Part shown: positions 31,742 through 41,226 of the stretch, in pieces
Layout of the letters: each line of letters begins with the position of its first letter
Position numbering within the stretch: position 1 is the stretch's first letter
Assembly: GCF_026167525.1 (NCBI RefSeq)
Contig: NZ_CP110679.1
Span: 1,054,001-1,118,000 of the forward strand
DNA length: 64,000 nucleotides
Direction: 5' to 3'
DNA from: Sphingomonas sp. M1-B02
GTDB lineage: Bacteria; Pseudomonadota; Alphaproteobacteria; Sphingomonadales; Sphingomonadaceae
Position numbers and translations under genes: made by a program
The notes under the pieces: model-generated
Told to the model about the DNA's origin: nothing
What the model saw: the letters and a program-made list of their open reading frames with translations, nothing else
Database searches by the model: none

Positions 31742-32578
31742 TCAGAGAAAGCCGATCTGCCGCAACCACGCCTCGCACAGCCGCGGCCAGATCGACACCG
31801 GCAGGTCCGGCGTGTCGAGCGCGAAGCCGTGCGGGGCGTCGGCGAAGATGTGCAGCTCGGCCCCTGCCCCCGCCGCCTCCAACGCCGCGTGCAGCCGGCG
31901 GCCATTCTCGACCGGGACGACGGGATCGTTGCCCGAATAGACGAGGAAGGCGGGCGGCGGGCTCGGGCTTAGCTGCGCGTCGGGCTGGAGGCGATCGTAC
32001 ATCGCCTGTTTCTCGGGCGGCGGCAGCGGGGGCTTGTCCGCGACGATCGTGCGGCCCTTGGCGTTGGTGGAGATGGGAGCGTAGCCGATGATCAGCGCAT
32101 CGGGGCGCGTGGGCTGGCCGGCGTGGCGCGTTGCCGGTGGGGGCCAGTCCGCGGGATAGTCGGCGGCCAGGCAGGCGGCGAGATGGCCGCCGGAGGAGAG
32201 GCCAACGACGCCAGCATGCTCGAAGCCGCCGGCGCGGATCATCCGCATCGCTTCCCTCGCATCGTCGAGCGGGGCGGCGATGCCGTGCGCGGCAGTGGGG
32301 AAGCGGTGGATCAGCACATAGGCATGATAGCCGAGCCCGGTGAGCCAGCGCGCGACCGCGACGCCTTCGCGGCCCGCCATGAGCTGGGTGTAGCCGCCGC
32401 CACCGAGGACCAGCATCGCGCGGCCACTTGGCCGTGCGGGCGCAAAGCCGAACAGCCAGGGGCGATCCACGGCGGTGACGATCGCGGCGTCGGAGGCCGC
32501 CTCGGGGTCTTGGAGAGTGAAGGCACCGTCGAGGGGGGCGTCTTCCCAGAGCGGCCAGGCGGTGTCGGCGTTCAGCAT
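31742..32578 (-). CDS. Alpha/beta hydrolase (acetyl-esterase-like)
   Basis: 278 residues. An oxyanion-type loop VLGGGGYTQLMAGREGVAVARWL, the nucleophile elbow GLSSGGHLAACLAADYP, GYAPIS, then the Asp in YSGNDPVVPVENGRRL and the His in DAPHGFAL form a complete triad. The layout resembles BD-FAE/acetyl-xylan-esterase-like proteins; no signal peptide is seen, so the site is probably cytoplasmic. The start at 32578 follows GAGG six bases upstream; in-frame ATGs at 32584 and 32599 fall in or next to a repeat. Substrate unknown. Confidence 0.85.
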   Translation of the reverse strand: MLNADTAWPLWEDAPLDGAFTLQDPEAASDAAIVTAVDRPWLFGFAPARPSGRAMLVLGGGGYTQLMAGREGVAVARWLTGLGYHAYVLIHRFPTAAHGIAAPLDDAREAMRMIRAGGFEHAGVVGLSSGGHLAACLAADYPADWPPPATRHAGQPTRPDALIIGYAPISTNAKGRTIVADKPPLPPPEKQAMYDRLQPDAQLSPSPPPAFLVYSGNDPVVPVENGRRLHAALEAAGAGAELHIFADAPHGFALDTPDLPVSIWPRLCEAWLRQIGFL

Positions 32579-32593
32579 TTGCATCCTCAAATC

Positions 32594-32676
32594 CGTCATC
32601 CCCGCGCAGGCGGGGATCCAGAGTTACTCTGCCGCACCGCCCGCGACCCTGGATCCCCGCCTTCGCGGGGATGACG
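32594..32676. repeat. Palindromic repeat (family A) between pyrG and a hydrolase gene
   Basis: Outer arms CGTCATCCCCGCG (from 32594) and CGCGGGGATGACG (to 32676) face each other, with GGATCCAG and CTGGATCC blocks continuing the pairing inward. The hairpin loops differ slightly between arms. It sits just below the pyrG stop and above the hydrolase start on the same strand. Confidence 0.9.
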
Positions 32677-32702
32677 GAGGGAGTGTGGGTGTGGGGGCGA
32701 CC

Positions 32703-34334
32703 TTAAACCAGGCGGCTCTGCTTGACGGCAGCCTCGATGAAACTTGCAAACAGCGGATGTGGCTCGAACGGCTTGGACTTGAGCTCCGGGTGGAACTGGA
32801 CGCCGACGAACCAGGGATGATCGGGCCGCTCGACGATTTCGGGGAGCGCGCCGTCGGGCGACATGCCCGAGAAGACCAGGCCGCCACTCTCGAGCACGTC
32901 CTTGTAATGGGTGTTGACCTCATAGCGGTGGCGGTGCCGCTCGCTGATGTCGTTCGAGCCGTAGATGGAAGCTACAACGCTGTTGCCCGAGAGCCGCGCC
33001 GGATAGGCGCCGAGCCGCATCGTGCCGCCCATGTCGCCGCCTGCCTCGCGCTTCTGGATGCCCTCAGGCGTCATCCACTCGGTGATCATGCCGACCACCG
33101 GCTCCTCGGTCGGGCCGAATTCGGTGGTGGAGGCATTGGCGATGCCCTGGCTGCGCGCCGCATCGACGCAGGCCATCTGCATGCCGAGGCAGATGCCGAA
33201 GAAGGGCACGCCGCGCTCGCGGGCGAAGCGGACGCCGGCGATCTTGCCCTCGCTGCCGCGCTCGCCGAACCCGCCGGGGACGAGGATGCCGTTCATCGGC
33301 TCGAGCTGGGCCGCGACGACTTCCTCGTCCTGCTCGAACACTTCGGCGTCGAGCCAGCGGATGTTGACCTTCACCTTGTTGGCGATGCCGCCATGGACCA
33401 GCGCTTCGTGGAGCGACTTATAGGCATCGGGCACGCCCATATATTTGCCGACCACGCCGATCGTGACTTCGCCCTCTGGATTGTTCAGCCGGCGCGTGAT
33501 GTCTTCCCAGCGATCGAGCGCGGGGGGCTCGCCGGGATCGATGCCGAAGGCGCGGAGCACCTCCGAATCGAGCCCCTCGCGATGATATTGCATCGGCACC
33601 GCGTAGATGCTCTTCGCATCGAGCGCGGGGATGACCGCGGCGGTGGGGACGTTGCAGAATTGGGCGATCTTGGCGCGGTCGCTCGCGGGCAGCTCGCGCT
33701 CGGAGCGGCAGACCAGCACGTCTGGCTGTACGCCGAGCGCGGCGAGCTCGCGCACGCTGTGCTGGGTGGGCTTGGTCTTCAGCTCGCCCGCCGCCGAGAT
33801 ATAGGGGACCAGCGTGACATGGATGCTCACGGTATTGCCGCGGCCCAGATCGTTGCGGAGCTGGCGGATCGCCTCGATGAAGGGCAGCGATTCGATATCG
33901 CCGACGGTGCCGCCAATCTCGCACAGCACGAAATCGAGGTCGGCGGTGTCGGCCTGGGCGAACGCCTTGATCGCGTCGGTGACGTGCGGGATCACCTGCA
34001 CCGTGGCGCCGAGATAGTCGCCCCTGCGCTCGCGGGTGATGATCGTCTGGTAGATGCGGCCCGAGGTGACATTGTCCGACTGGCGCGAGGCGACGCCGGT
34101 GAAACGCTCGTAATGGCCGAGATCGAGATCGGTCTCCGCCCCGTCGTCGGTGACATAGACCTCGCCATGCTGGTGCGGCGACATCGTGCCTGGATCGACG
34201 TTCAGATAGGGATCGAACTTGCGGATCCGCACGCGATAGCCGCGTGCCTGGAGCAACGCCGCCAGGCTCGCTGCCATGAGACCTTTGCCGAGCGAGGAGA
34301 CCACGCCGCCGGTGATGAAGATGTACCGCGCCAT
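32703..34334 (-). CDS. pyrG: CTP synthase
   Basis: 543 residues, normal length. The synthetase domain opens [18 protein letters not shown] with the ATP-binding loop, then [40 protein letters not shown]. The C-terminal class I glutamine amidotransferase has its nucleophile Cys at about residue 381 in [11 protein letters not shown] and the HPE pair in [18 protein letters not shown]. It makes CTP from UTP, ATP and glutamine. It lies 96 bases downstream of secG on the same strand. Confidence 0.97.
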   Translation of the reverse strand: MARYIFITGGVVSSLGKGLMAASLAALLQARGYRVRIRKFDPYLNVDPGTMSPHQHGEVYVTDDGAETDLDLGHYERFTGVASRQSDNVTSGRIYQTIITRERRGDYLGATVQVIPHVTDAIKAFAQADTADLDFVLCEIGGTVGDIESLPFIEAIRQLRNDLGRGNTVSIHVTLVPYISAAGELKTKPTQHSVRELAALGVQPDVLVCRSERELPASDRAKIAQFCNVPTAAVIPALDAKSIYAVPMQYHREGLDSEVLRAFGIDPGEPPALDRWEDITRRLNNPEGEVTIGVVGKYMGVPDAYKSLHEALVHGGIANKVKVNIRWLDAEVFEQDEEVVAAQLEPMNGILVPGGFGERGSEGKIAGVRFARERGVPFFGICLGMQMACVDAARSQGIANASTTEFGPTEEPVVGMITEWMTPEGIQKREAGGDMGGTMRLGAYPARLSGNSVVASIYGSNDISERHRHRYEVNTHYKDVLESGGLVFSGMSPDGALPEIVERPDHPWFVGVQFHPELKSKPFEPHPLFASFIEAAVKQSRLV

Positions 34335-34430
34335 GGGAGCAGAGGCCTAACGGGTTTGGGCGCACGCCGACAAGCGCGCGACTCCATATTTTTTATCGAG
34401 GCACTCCCCACGGAGGGGAGCGGCGGGCGC

Positions 34431-34832
34431 TTATTCGGCGAGCGGGACCTGGCCGTTGGCCGGCGCAGCGCTGTTCTCGGGCGCTGCGGGTGCGCCGATC
34501 GGGGCCGGCGCGGTCGTGTTGCCGATCGCGAAGGGTACCCCGGCCGCGCCGGGCGCCGCCGCCGGCGCCACGGGCGCACGCTGCAGCGAAGTATCGATCG
34601 TCGTCGAATGCCGCATCGCCGCGATGAAGGCGAGGACGATCGCCATCACGATGAACGCCGTCGCAAGCACCGCCGTCGCCCGCGTGAGGAAATCGGCCGC
34701 GCCGCGGGCCGACATCAGCCCGGACGGGCTGCCACCCGTGGTGAGACCGCCGCCTTCCGAGCGCTGCATGAGAATCACCGTGACCAGAAGGGCCGCGATG
34801 ATGGCGTGGACGACGAGCAGGAAAGTGAACAT
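34431..34832 (-). CDS. secG: Preprotein translocase subunit SecG
   Basis: 133 residues. MFTFLLVVHAIIAALLVTVILMQRSEGGGLTTGGSPSGLMSARGAADFLTRATAVLATAFIVMAIVLAFI contains both transmembrane helices and the conserved loop of SecG. The C-terminal tail (about residues 80-133) is Ala/Pro-rich, low-complexity and typical of alphaproteobacterial homologues. It assists SecYE during protein export. Confidence 0.95.
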   Translation of the reverse strand: MFTFLLVVHAIIAALLVTVILMQRSEGGGLTTGGSPSGLMSARGAADFLTRATAVLATAFIVMAIVLAFIAAMRHSTTIDTSLQRAPVAPAAAPGAAGVPFAIGNTTAPAPIGAPAAPENSAAPANGQVPLAE

Positions 34833-35043
34833 CTAAGACAGGACCTGTTGCGGAAAGCGGCGACATAGGGGACGGCGCCGCGCGGATCAACCGGCTTGCC
34901 GCGCGTCCCCGCCGCGCCGCGCGACCGGACAACCTCCCAAACAAAGCCGTAACATTTCGCCAACGCACTGAAACCACTATGCACCCAGCGCGTTTGAGTG
35001 ATGATCCCGTAATGTGCCGGGCACGTAACGATGAGTGGAAATC

Positions 35044-35406
35044 GTGAACGCATTGTCAGAACAGTCATTGTCGTCATGGAAGAACACGCTGATCGATTAT
35101 GTGCGTTCGGGCGAACCCGATCTCACCAATCGCCAGATGGCGCTTCTGATGCTGGTTTACCTGGACGCAGGGCCCCATACGGTGCGCGGATTGGCCCGCG
35201 CGCTCAACGTCTCGAAACCCGTAGTAACCCGAGCCTTGAATCGACTGGGCACGCTCGGCTATCTGCGCCGCCAGCGCGATGATAGCGACAAACGAAACAT
35301 CTTCGTCGCGCGCACACCGGAAGGGGCAGAGTTTCTTGCAGAATTCGGGCATTTCCTCGCTGGGGACAACGTCAGCGAGCCGCTCGTCCGCCGAGCTAAC
35401 GCGTAA
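35044..35406 (+). CDS. MarR-like winged-helix transcription regulator
   Basis: 120 residues from GTG 35044 (GGA four bases upstream; GTG 35035 is also in frame). The DNA-binding core is TNRQMALLMLVYLDAGPHTVRGLARALNVSKPVVTRALNRLGTLGYLRRQRDDSDKRNIFVARTPEG, with recognition helix SKPVVTRALNRL and a DDSDKR wing. Short for the family, with little beyond the wing. Targets are unknown; it overlaps the next gene, which suggests co-transcription and perhaps control of the SH3 protein gene itself. Confidence 0.85.
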   Translation: MNALSEQSLSSWKNTLIDYVRSGEPDLTNRQMALLMLVYLDAGPHTVRGLARALNVSKPVVTRALNRLGTLGYLRRQRDDSDKRNIFVARTPEGAEFLAEFGHFLAGDNVSEPLVRRANA

Positions 35407-35716
35407 GCGCTTCTCGCTGCGGGGGCGGTCCGCTCCCATCGATCCGCGAGTCGATGCCGTGCGTCGCGACCTCGCCGACGTCCGCCTCGCCGATCGCGTC
35501 TTCGCGCCGCATTATGCAGCCCCGCTTCCCCGCACCCTTCTCGTGGCGACGACGCTGCGCTGCGCATCGCCGATCGATTCGGAAGTAATGGCGCAGCTGG
35601 CGGCCGGCGAGACATTCGAAGTGCTCGAACTGGCCGGGGTCCATGCCTGGGGGGTGGCGCCCACGCACGGACTGGTCGGCTATATTCCCGCAACCGCAAT
35701 CGGCGATTCGCAATGA
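35279..35716 (+). CDS. Bacterial SH3-domain protein
   Basis: Up to 145 residues. From about residue 48 it reads LRGRSAPIDPRVDAVRRDLADVRLADRVFAPHYAAPLPRTLLVATTLRC and ends in an SH3-like strand set, ETFEVLELAGVHAWGVAPTHGLVGYIPATAI. The same block normally precedes an NlpC/P60 peptidase domain in related proteins I know; here that domain is missing and the gene ends where argC begins (4-base overlap). It may be a remnant or a stand-alone ligand-binding protein. The start is uncertain: ATG 35279 overlaps the MarR gene by 128 bases, while a TTG at 35336 has AAGGGG upstream. Confidence 0.65.
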   Translation: MIATNETSSSRAHRKGQSFLQNSGISSLGTTSASRSSAELTRKRFSLRGRSAPIDPRVDAVRRDLADVRLADRVFAPHYAAPLPRTLLVATTLRCASPIDSEVMAQLAAGETFEVLELAGVHAWGVAPTHGLVGYIPATAIGDSQ

Positions 35717-36654
35717 CCATTCGTGTCTTCATCGACGGTGCCGTGGGCACCACCGGGCTCGAGATACGCGAGCGGCTGGACGGCCGCGACGGGATCGAGC
35801 AGCTGATTCTGGCAGAAGCGGATCGCAAGGACCCCGCCAAGCGCGAGGATGCGCTGAACTCGGCCGATTTCGTGATCCTGTGCCTGCCGGACGATGCCGC
35901 GCGCGAGGCCGTCGCGATGATCCGCAACGAAAAGGTCCGCGTGATCGACGCCTCGACCGCGCACCGCGTCGCGCCCGACTGGACCTATGGCTTCGCCGAG
36001 CTCGAACCCGGCCAGTCCGCCGCGATCGCCGAGGCCGCGCGCGTGAGCAATCCGGGCTGCTACCCCACTGGCTTCCTGGCGCTGGTCCGGCCGCTGATCC
36101 GCGCCGGCATGGTGCCGCTCGACCATGTGTTCAGCGTCAACGCCGTTTCGGGCTATTCGGGCGGCGGCAAATCGATGATCGCCGAGTTCGAGGACCGGGC
36201 GTCGGAAGGATTCACCGACACCGCCTTTCGCATCTATGGCCTCGGGCTCGCGCACAAGCATGTCGCCGAGATGCAGAAGCATGCGCGGATCGAGCATGCC
36301 CCGATCTTCCTGCCCGCGGTGGCCAACACCTATCGCGGCATGGTCGTCGAAGTGCCTTTGCCGCTGCATGCCTTCACCCGGCGTCCGTCGATCGAGGCGT
36401 GCGAGAATGTGCTGCGCGAAGCCTATAAGGATTCGCCGCTGGTGCGCGTTCTTCCCGCGGACGTCCCGCTCGTCAGGATCGAGGAGGATGCCGGCACCGA
36501 TCGGCTGAGCCTGCGCGTGTTCGGCAATATCGAGACCGGGCAGGCTCGGCTGGTCGCGACGCTCGACAATCTCGGCAAGGGGGCGGCCGGCGCGGCGGTG
36601 CAGAATCTGAATATCATGGCGGGACTCGATCCCGTCGCGGGGCTGGTGCTTTAG
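35713..36654 (+). CDS. argC: N-acetyl-gamma-glutamyl-phosphate reductase (short type)
   Basis: 313 residues, the shorter type-2 ArgC. NAD(P)-binding FIDGAVGTTGLEIRERL at the N terminus; catalytic Cys in VSNPGCYPTGFLAL; GYSGGGKSMI and the Glu/His-containing substrate region (LAHKHVAEMQKH, PAVANTYRGMVVEVPL) follow. It reduces N-acetylglutamyl phosphate to the semialdehyde in arginine synthesis. No other arg genes are in the window. It overlaps the SH3 gene by four bases. Confidence 0.95.
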   Translation: MTIRVFIDGAVGTTGLEIRERLDGRDGIEQLILAEADRKDPAKREDALNSADFVILCLPDDAAREAVAMIRNEKVRVIDASTAHRVAPDWTYGFAELEPGQSAAIAEAARVSNPGCYPTGFLALVRPLIRAGMVPLDHVFSVNAVSGYSGGGKSMIAEFEDRASEGFTDTAFRIYGLGLAHKHVAEMQKHARIEHAPIFLPAVANTYRGMVVEVPLPLHAFTRRPSIEACENVLREAYKDSPLVRVLPADVPLVRIEEDAGTDRLSLRVFGNIETGQARLVATLDNLGKGAAGAAVQNLNIMAGLDPVAGLVL

Positions 36655-36670
36655 GCCCCTACCCCGCTAC

Positions 36671-36753
36671 CGTCATCCCGGCGAACGCCGGGATCCAGGG
36701 TCACAGGCGATAAGGCAGAGAAACTCTGGATCCCGGCGTTCGCCGGGATGACG
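36671..36753. repeat. Palindromic repeat (family A) between argC and zwf
   Basis: Perfect 28-base inverted arms at 36671-36698 and 36726-36753. Each arm is also a hairpin by itself (CCCGGCGAACGCCGGG). Outer ends are CGTCA as in other copies. Position after argC and before the zwf leader suggests it insulates the two units. Confidence 0.92.
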
Positions 36754-36837
36754 ACGAATTGGGCAGTAAAGCCGTCCACACCTTGATCTTTCCCCCCCAT
36801 TGGTGTCTCGCACTCCAAAGCAGATGAGAGGCGAAAG

Positions 36838-38295
36838 ATGCACCAGCCCGTGGGCAAATTGCTGCTGTTCGGCGCGACCGGAGATCTGGCGCAGCGGATG
36901 CTGCTGCCGTCGCTTTATGCGCTGCACGCCGATGGGCTGCTGCCTGCGGGACTGACGATCACCGGCACCGCGCGCTCGGACAAGGACGACGCATCGTTCC
37001 GCGATTTCGCTCGCGCCGCGCTCGACGAATTCCTCCCTTCCGATCGGCAGGATGACAGCGCTGTCGCGAGCTTTCTCGAGCGGTTATCCTATCAGGCGCT
37101 CGACGCTTCGACGCTCGAAGGCTTCGATTCGCTGAAGGAGAAGATCGGCGACATTTCGGGCGGGCTGGCTATCTTCCTCTCCACCGCGCCGCGCCTGTTC
37201 GGTCCGACGATCAAGGGTCTCGAATCTGCCGGACTGACCGGCGCCAACGTCCGCATCGGTCTGGAGAAGCCGCTGGGGCGCGACCTCGAATCGAGCCGCG
37301 AGATCAATGACATCGTCGCGCAGGCATTTCCCGAGGACCGCACCTTCCGGATCGACCATTATCTGGGCAAGGAGACGGTTCAGAACATCCTCGCGCTGCG
37401 CTTCGGCAATTCACTATTCGAACCTGTCTGGAACGCGCAAGGCATAGAAAGCGTCCAGATCACCGTGTCCGAAACCGTTGGCCTCGAAGGGCGTGCGGGC
37501 TTCTACGATGAGACCGGCGCGCTGCGCGACATGGTGCAGAACCACATGCTCCAGCTGGTCGCGTTGATCGCGATGGAGCCCCCCGCCCGCTTCGACGGGA
37601 CCGCGATCCGCGACGAGAAGGTCAAGGTTTTCCGATCGTTGCGCCGTATCGATGCCGGCGACGTGCCTACGCTCACCGTCACCGGCCAATATGGCGGCGG
37701 CGCGGTGAAGGGTGAGATCGTGCGCGATTATGCAACCGATCTGGAGAAAGGTTCGACTACCGAGACCTTCGTGGCGATCAAGGCGCATGTCGACAATTGG
37801 CGTTGGCACGGAGTGCCCTTCTATTTGCGCACCGGCAAGCGGCTCGCCGAGCGCCGCTCGGAAATCGTCATCCAGTTCCGGCCGGTGCCGCATTCGATCT
37901 TCGCCGAGCGCGGCGGCGCGCTGAAGCCCAACCAGCTGGTGATCCGGCTCCAGCCCGAGGAATATGTCCGGCTGCTGGTCATGGCCAAGCAGCCGGGGCT
38001 CGACCGCGAAGGCGTGCGGCTTCGCGAGGTCCCGCTGAACCTGAGCCTCGAGAATGAGTTCGCCGGCACCCGCCGCCGCATCGCTTATGAGCGGTTGCTG
38101 CTCGATCTGATCGAGGGCGACCCGACGCTGTTCGTCCGGCGCGACGAGGTGGAGGCGCAGTGGGAATGGATCGACGGCATCCGCGCCGGCTGGGAAGCCA
38201 ATGACGTGAAACCCAAGCCTTATGCCTCGGGCAGCTGGGGACCCTCGGCCTCGGTCGCGCTGACCGAACGCGACGGGGTGACGTGGAACGAATAG
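36838..38295 (+). CDS. zwf: Glucose-6-phosphate dehydrogenase
   Basis: 485 residues. NADP-binding LLLFGATGDLAQRMLLPSLYAL at residues 8-29, active-site RIDHYLGKE at 171-179, GFYDETGALRDMVQNHMLQL, and VPFYLRTGKRL. It oxidises glucose 6-phosphate to 6-phosphogluconolactone. First gene of zwf-pgl-edd-glk-eda, which sends glucose through the Entner-Doudoroff route. GAGAGG lies seven bases above the ATG. The promoter should lie in 36754-36837; I see no convincing box there. Confidence 0.97.
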   Translation: MHQPVGKLLLFGATGDLAQRMLLPSLYALHADGLLPAGLTITGTARSDKDDASFRDFARAALDEFLPSDRQDDSAVASFLERLSYQALDASTLEGFDSLKEKIGDISGGLAIFLSTAPRLFGPTIKGLESAGLTGANVRIGLEKPLGRDLESSREINDIVAQAFPEDRTFRIDHYLGKETVQNILALRFGNSLFEPVWNAQGIESVQITVSETVGLEGRAGFYDETGALRDMVQNHMLQLVALIAMEPPARFDGTAIRDEKVKVFRSLRRIDAGDVPTLTVTGQYGGGAVKGEIVRDYATDLEKGSTTETFVAIKAHVDNWRWHGVPFYLRTGKRLAERRSEIVIQFRPVPHSIFAERGGALKPNQLVIRLQPEEYVRLLVMAKQPGLDREGVRLREVPLNLSLENEFAGTRRRIAYERLLLDLIEGDPTLFVRRDEVEAQWEWIDGIRAGWEANDVKPKPYASGSWGPSASVALTERDGVTWNE

Positions 38296-38348
38296 CCGCG
38301 CCACCCATATGGGACGCGAGCGAGTCTTTCGAAATTCAAGGAATGAGC

Positions 38349-39056
38349 ATGACGACCGAGATCGAATGGTGGGAATATGACGATGTCGAGGAAATGGCCG
38401 CGGCCGTGGCCGGCGACGTCCAGTTCATCATCGAAAGTGCATTGGATGCGCGCGGCGGCGCGGTCGTAGCGCTCGCCGGCGGCAAGACGCCGCTGCCGAT
38501 CTACGAGAAGCTCGCCCAGGCCAAACTCGACTGGAAGCGCGTGACGATCGTGCCCGGCGACGATCGCATGGTGCCGCTGGGCGATCCGCTGTCGAACGTT
38601 ACCGCGATCGGCAAGGTCTTCATCCCCAAGGGCGCGCGGGTGAAGCCGCTGATCAGCGCGACGATCACCGATTACAAGGCCGCGGGCCGATCGGCCGATG
38701 CGCTGCTGCAGGATCTGCACTGGCCGCTCGACCTGTGCCTGCTGGGCGTGGGCGGCGACGGGCATGCCGCCTCGATCTTCCCCGGCCCGGATTATGACGA
38801 GGCGCTCAACGGGCCGAAGGAACGGCGCGCGATCGGCGTGCGTCCCGATCCGATGCCGCCGGAGGCGCCGGTCGATCGCATTTCACTGACGCGGGAGGCG
38901 ATCGTCTCGGCGCGTGCGTTGATGATTGCGATCACGGGCGCGAAGAAGCGCGAAGTTCTGGAAGCTGCGATCGAGCAGGGGGCGTCTTCGCCCTATCCGG
39001 TTGGGCGGATCCTGGCGGATGTCGAGCTGCCGGTCGACGTGCACTGGGCGGCGTGA
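38349..39056 (+). CDS. pgl: 6-phosphogluconolactonase
   Basis: 235 residues. VALAGGKTPLPIYEKLAQ, VPGDDRMVPLGDPLSN, LCLLGVGGDGHAASIFPG and ISLTREAIVSARALMIAITGAKKREVL are the glucosamine-isomerase-like motifs of Pgl. It hydrolyses 6-phosphogluconolactone. ATG 38349 is preferred because AAGGA lies six bases upstream; ATG 38343 touches that site directly. A family C palindrome follows before edd. Confidence 0.94.
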   Translation: MTTEIEWWEYDDVEEMAAAVAGDVQFIIESALDARGGAVVALAGGKTPLPIYEKLAQAKLDWKRVTIVPGDDRMVPLGDPLSNVTAIGKVFIPKGARVKPLISATITDYKAAGRSADALLQDLHWPLDLCLLGVGGDGHAASIFPGPDYDEALNGPKERRAIGVRPDPMPPEAPVDRISLTREAIVSARALMIAITGAKKREVLEAAIEQGASSPYPVGRILADVELPVDVHWAA

Positions 39057-39060
39057 AGAC

Positions 39061-39154
39061 CGTCACCCTCACCCTTCCGGCGCTTCGCGCCTCCCTCCCT
39101 CTCCCGTCGGGAGAGGGAAGGGGCCCATCGCGCAGCGAGTGGGAAGGGTGAGGG
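39061..39154. repeat. Palindromic repeat (family C) between pgl and edd
   Basis: CCCTCACCCTTCC (39066-39078) pairs with GGAAGGGTGAGGG (39142-39154); internal hairpins include CCCTCTCCCGTCGGGAGAGGG and GGCGCTTCGCGCC. It fills the pgl-edd gap within one operon. Confidence 0.85.
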
Positions 39155-39179
39155 CGATACTCCTTTCCAAGGCTGAGCT

Positions 39180-41000
39180 ATGACCCTCCACCCCGAAATC
39201 GCCGCCGTCACCGATCGCATCATCGAGCGTTCGAAGCCGCGCCGCGCCGCCTATCTCGACCTGATCCGCCGTGAGCGCGAATCGGGCGCGGACCGGCCCA
39301 AGCTGGGCTGCGCCAACCTGGCGCATGCTTATGCCGGAACGGACGAACAGCGCGACCGGATGAAGGACGGGCGGGCGATGAACATCGGCATCGTCACCTC
39401 GTACAACGACATGCTCTCGGCGCACGCGACCTATTACCGCTACCCCGAGCAGATGAAGGTCTGGGCGATCGAGGCCGGCGCCACCGCGCAGGTGGCGGGC
39501 GGCGTGCCGGCGATGTGCGACGGCGTGACCCAGGGCTATTCGGGAATGGAGCTGTCGCTGTTCAGCCGCGATACGATCGCGCTCTCCACCGGGATCGCGC
39601 TCAGCCACCGCGTGTTCGAAGGCGCCGCTTTGCTCGGCATCTGCGACAAGATCGTGCCCGGGCTGCTGATGGGGGCGCTGCGCTTCGGGCATCTGCCGAT
39701 GGTGATGATTCCCGGTGGACCGATGCGCTCAGGCCTCGCGAACAAGGACAAGGCCGCGGTCCGCGAGGCCTATGCGGAGGGCGAGGTCGGACGCCCCGAG
39801 TTGCTCGAAGCCGAAATCGCCGCCTATCACTCGAAGGGCACCTGCACCTTTTACGGCACCGCCAATTCGAACCAGATGATGATGGAGGCGATGGGGCTCC
39901 ACATGCCGAGCGCGGCCTTCGCCAACCCCGGCACCAAGCTGCGCCAGGAACTGACCCGCGCCGCGGTCCAGCGCCTCACCGAGATCGGTTGGAACGGCAA
40001 TGACTATCGCCCGATCGGCCATGTCGTCGACGAGAAGGCGATCGTCAACGCGGCGATCGTGCTGCTCGCCACCGGCGGCTCGACCAACCATCTGATCCAC
40101 GTCCCCGCCTTCGCCCGCGCGGCGGGGATCGTGATCGACTGGGAGGATTTTGACCGCCTCTCGCGCGCGGTGCCGCTGCTGACGCGAGTGTACCCAAATG
40201 GCTCGGCGGACGTGAACGGCTTCGAGGATGCCGGCGGCCCCGCCTTCGTGATCCGCGAACTGCTCAAGGGCGGGCTGATGCACGGCGACACGCTGACGAT
40301 CGCGAAGGACGGCATGCCGGCCTATGCGCGCCAGTCGGCGATCGAGGAGGATCGGCTGATCTGGCGCGACTTGCCCGAGAAGAGCGGTGACGAGACGATC
40401 GTCCGCACGCTCGATGCACCTTTCTCCCCCGAAGGCGGCTTCCGGATCCTGACCGGCAATGTCGGCCGCGCCTGCATCAAGGTGAGCGCGGTCGATCCCG
40501 ATCGCTGGATCATCGAGGCCCCTGCCCGCGTCTTCTCCACCCAGCAGGCGGTGCAGGACGCCTTCCAGGCGGGAGAACTCGATCGCGACGTGGTGGTCGT
40601 GGTGCGCTTCCAGGGGCCCAAGGCCAATGGCATGCCCGAGCTGCACAAGCTCACCCCGCCCCTCGGGGTGCTCCAGAACAAGGGCTATCGTGTCGCGCTG
40701 GTGACCGACGGGCGGATGTCGGGCGCGTCGGGCAAGGTGCCGGCGGCGATCCACGTGTCCCCCGAGGCGCTGGGCGGCGGACCGATCGGGCTGGTGCGCG
40801 ACGGCGACATGATCCGTGTCGATGCCGAGGCCGGCACGATCGAGGCGCTGGTCGATCCGGCGGAATGGGCAGCGCGCGAACATGCCGAGGCGCCAGCGGC
40901 GGCGGAGGGCACGGGGCGCGAGCTGTTCGCGATGATGCGGCTTGGGGCCGATGAGGCCGAGCTTGGCGCGTCGGCGATGCTGGCCGCCGCTGGGCTGTGA
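39180..41000 (+). CDS. edd: 6-phosphogluconate dehydratase
   Basis: 606 residues of the IlvD/Edd family. Iron-sulfur and active-site regions: [82 protein letters not shown], and [21 protein letters not shown]. It dehydrates 6-phosphogluconate to KDPG, the committed Entner-Doudoroff step. Edd-type length and the [14 protein letters not shown] motif favour this over IlvD. Palindromes flank it on both sides inside the operon. Confidence 0.96.
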   Translation: MTLHPEIAAVTDRIIERSKPRRAAYLDLIRRERESGADRPKLGCANLAHAYAGTDEQRDRMKDGRAMNIGIVTSYNDMLSAHATYYRYPEQMKVWAIEAGATAQVAGGVPAMCDGVTQGYSGMELSLFSRDTIALSTGIALSHRVFEGAALLGICDKIVPGLLMGALRFGHLPMVMIPGGPMRSGLANKDKAAVREAYAEGEVGRPELLEAEIAAYHSKGTCTFYGTANSNQMMMEAMGLHMPSAAFANPGTKLRQELTRAAVQRLTEIGWNGNDYRPIGHVVDEKAIVNAAIVLLATGGSTNHLIHVPAFARAAGIVIDWEDFDRLSRAVPLLTRVYPNGSADVNGFEDAGGPAFVIRELLKGGLMHGDTLTIAKDGMPAYARQSAIEEDRLIWRDLPEKSGDETIVRTLDAPFSPEGGFRILTGNVGRACIKVSAVDPDRWIIEAPARVFSTQQAVQDAFQAGELDRDVVVVVRFQGPKANGMPELHKLTPPLGVLQNKGYRVALVTDGRMSGASGKVPAAIHVSPEALGGGPIGLVRDGDMIRVDAEAGTIEALVDPAEWAAREHAEAPAAAEGTGRELFAMMRLGADEAELGASAMLAAAGL

Positions 41001-41005
41001 TGGGT

Positions 41006-41134
41006 ACCCCTCCCTGAAAGGGTGGGTTGCGTCGGGCGGGGCTCGATGCCCCGGCCGGCGCTTCTGCCAACGCGGAAGAAGCGGCTCGCTTCGCTCGCAC
41101 CCACCCCCAACCCCTCCCTTTCAGGGAGGGGAGT
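41006..41134. repeat. Palindromic repeat (family C) between edd and glk
   Basis: CCCCTCCCTGAAAGGG near 41007 pairs with CCCTTTCAGGGAGGGG ending at about 41131, with a GGGTGGGTTGC / GCACCCACCC match inward and smaller hairpins in the loop (GGGGCTCGATGCCCC). Located in the operon between edd and glk. Confidence 0.85.
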
Positions 41135-41226
41135 CCGGCCTTTACATCCGCCGCGCTTCCGACAAGAAGGGCATAGCCCGATTGTCAGCGTTGACAGACA
41201 TAAATCAGGACGGGCCAGGAGAGCGC

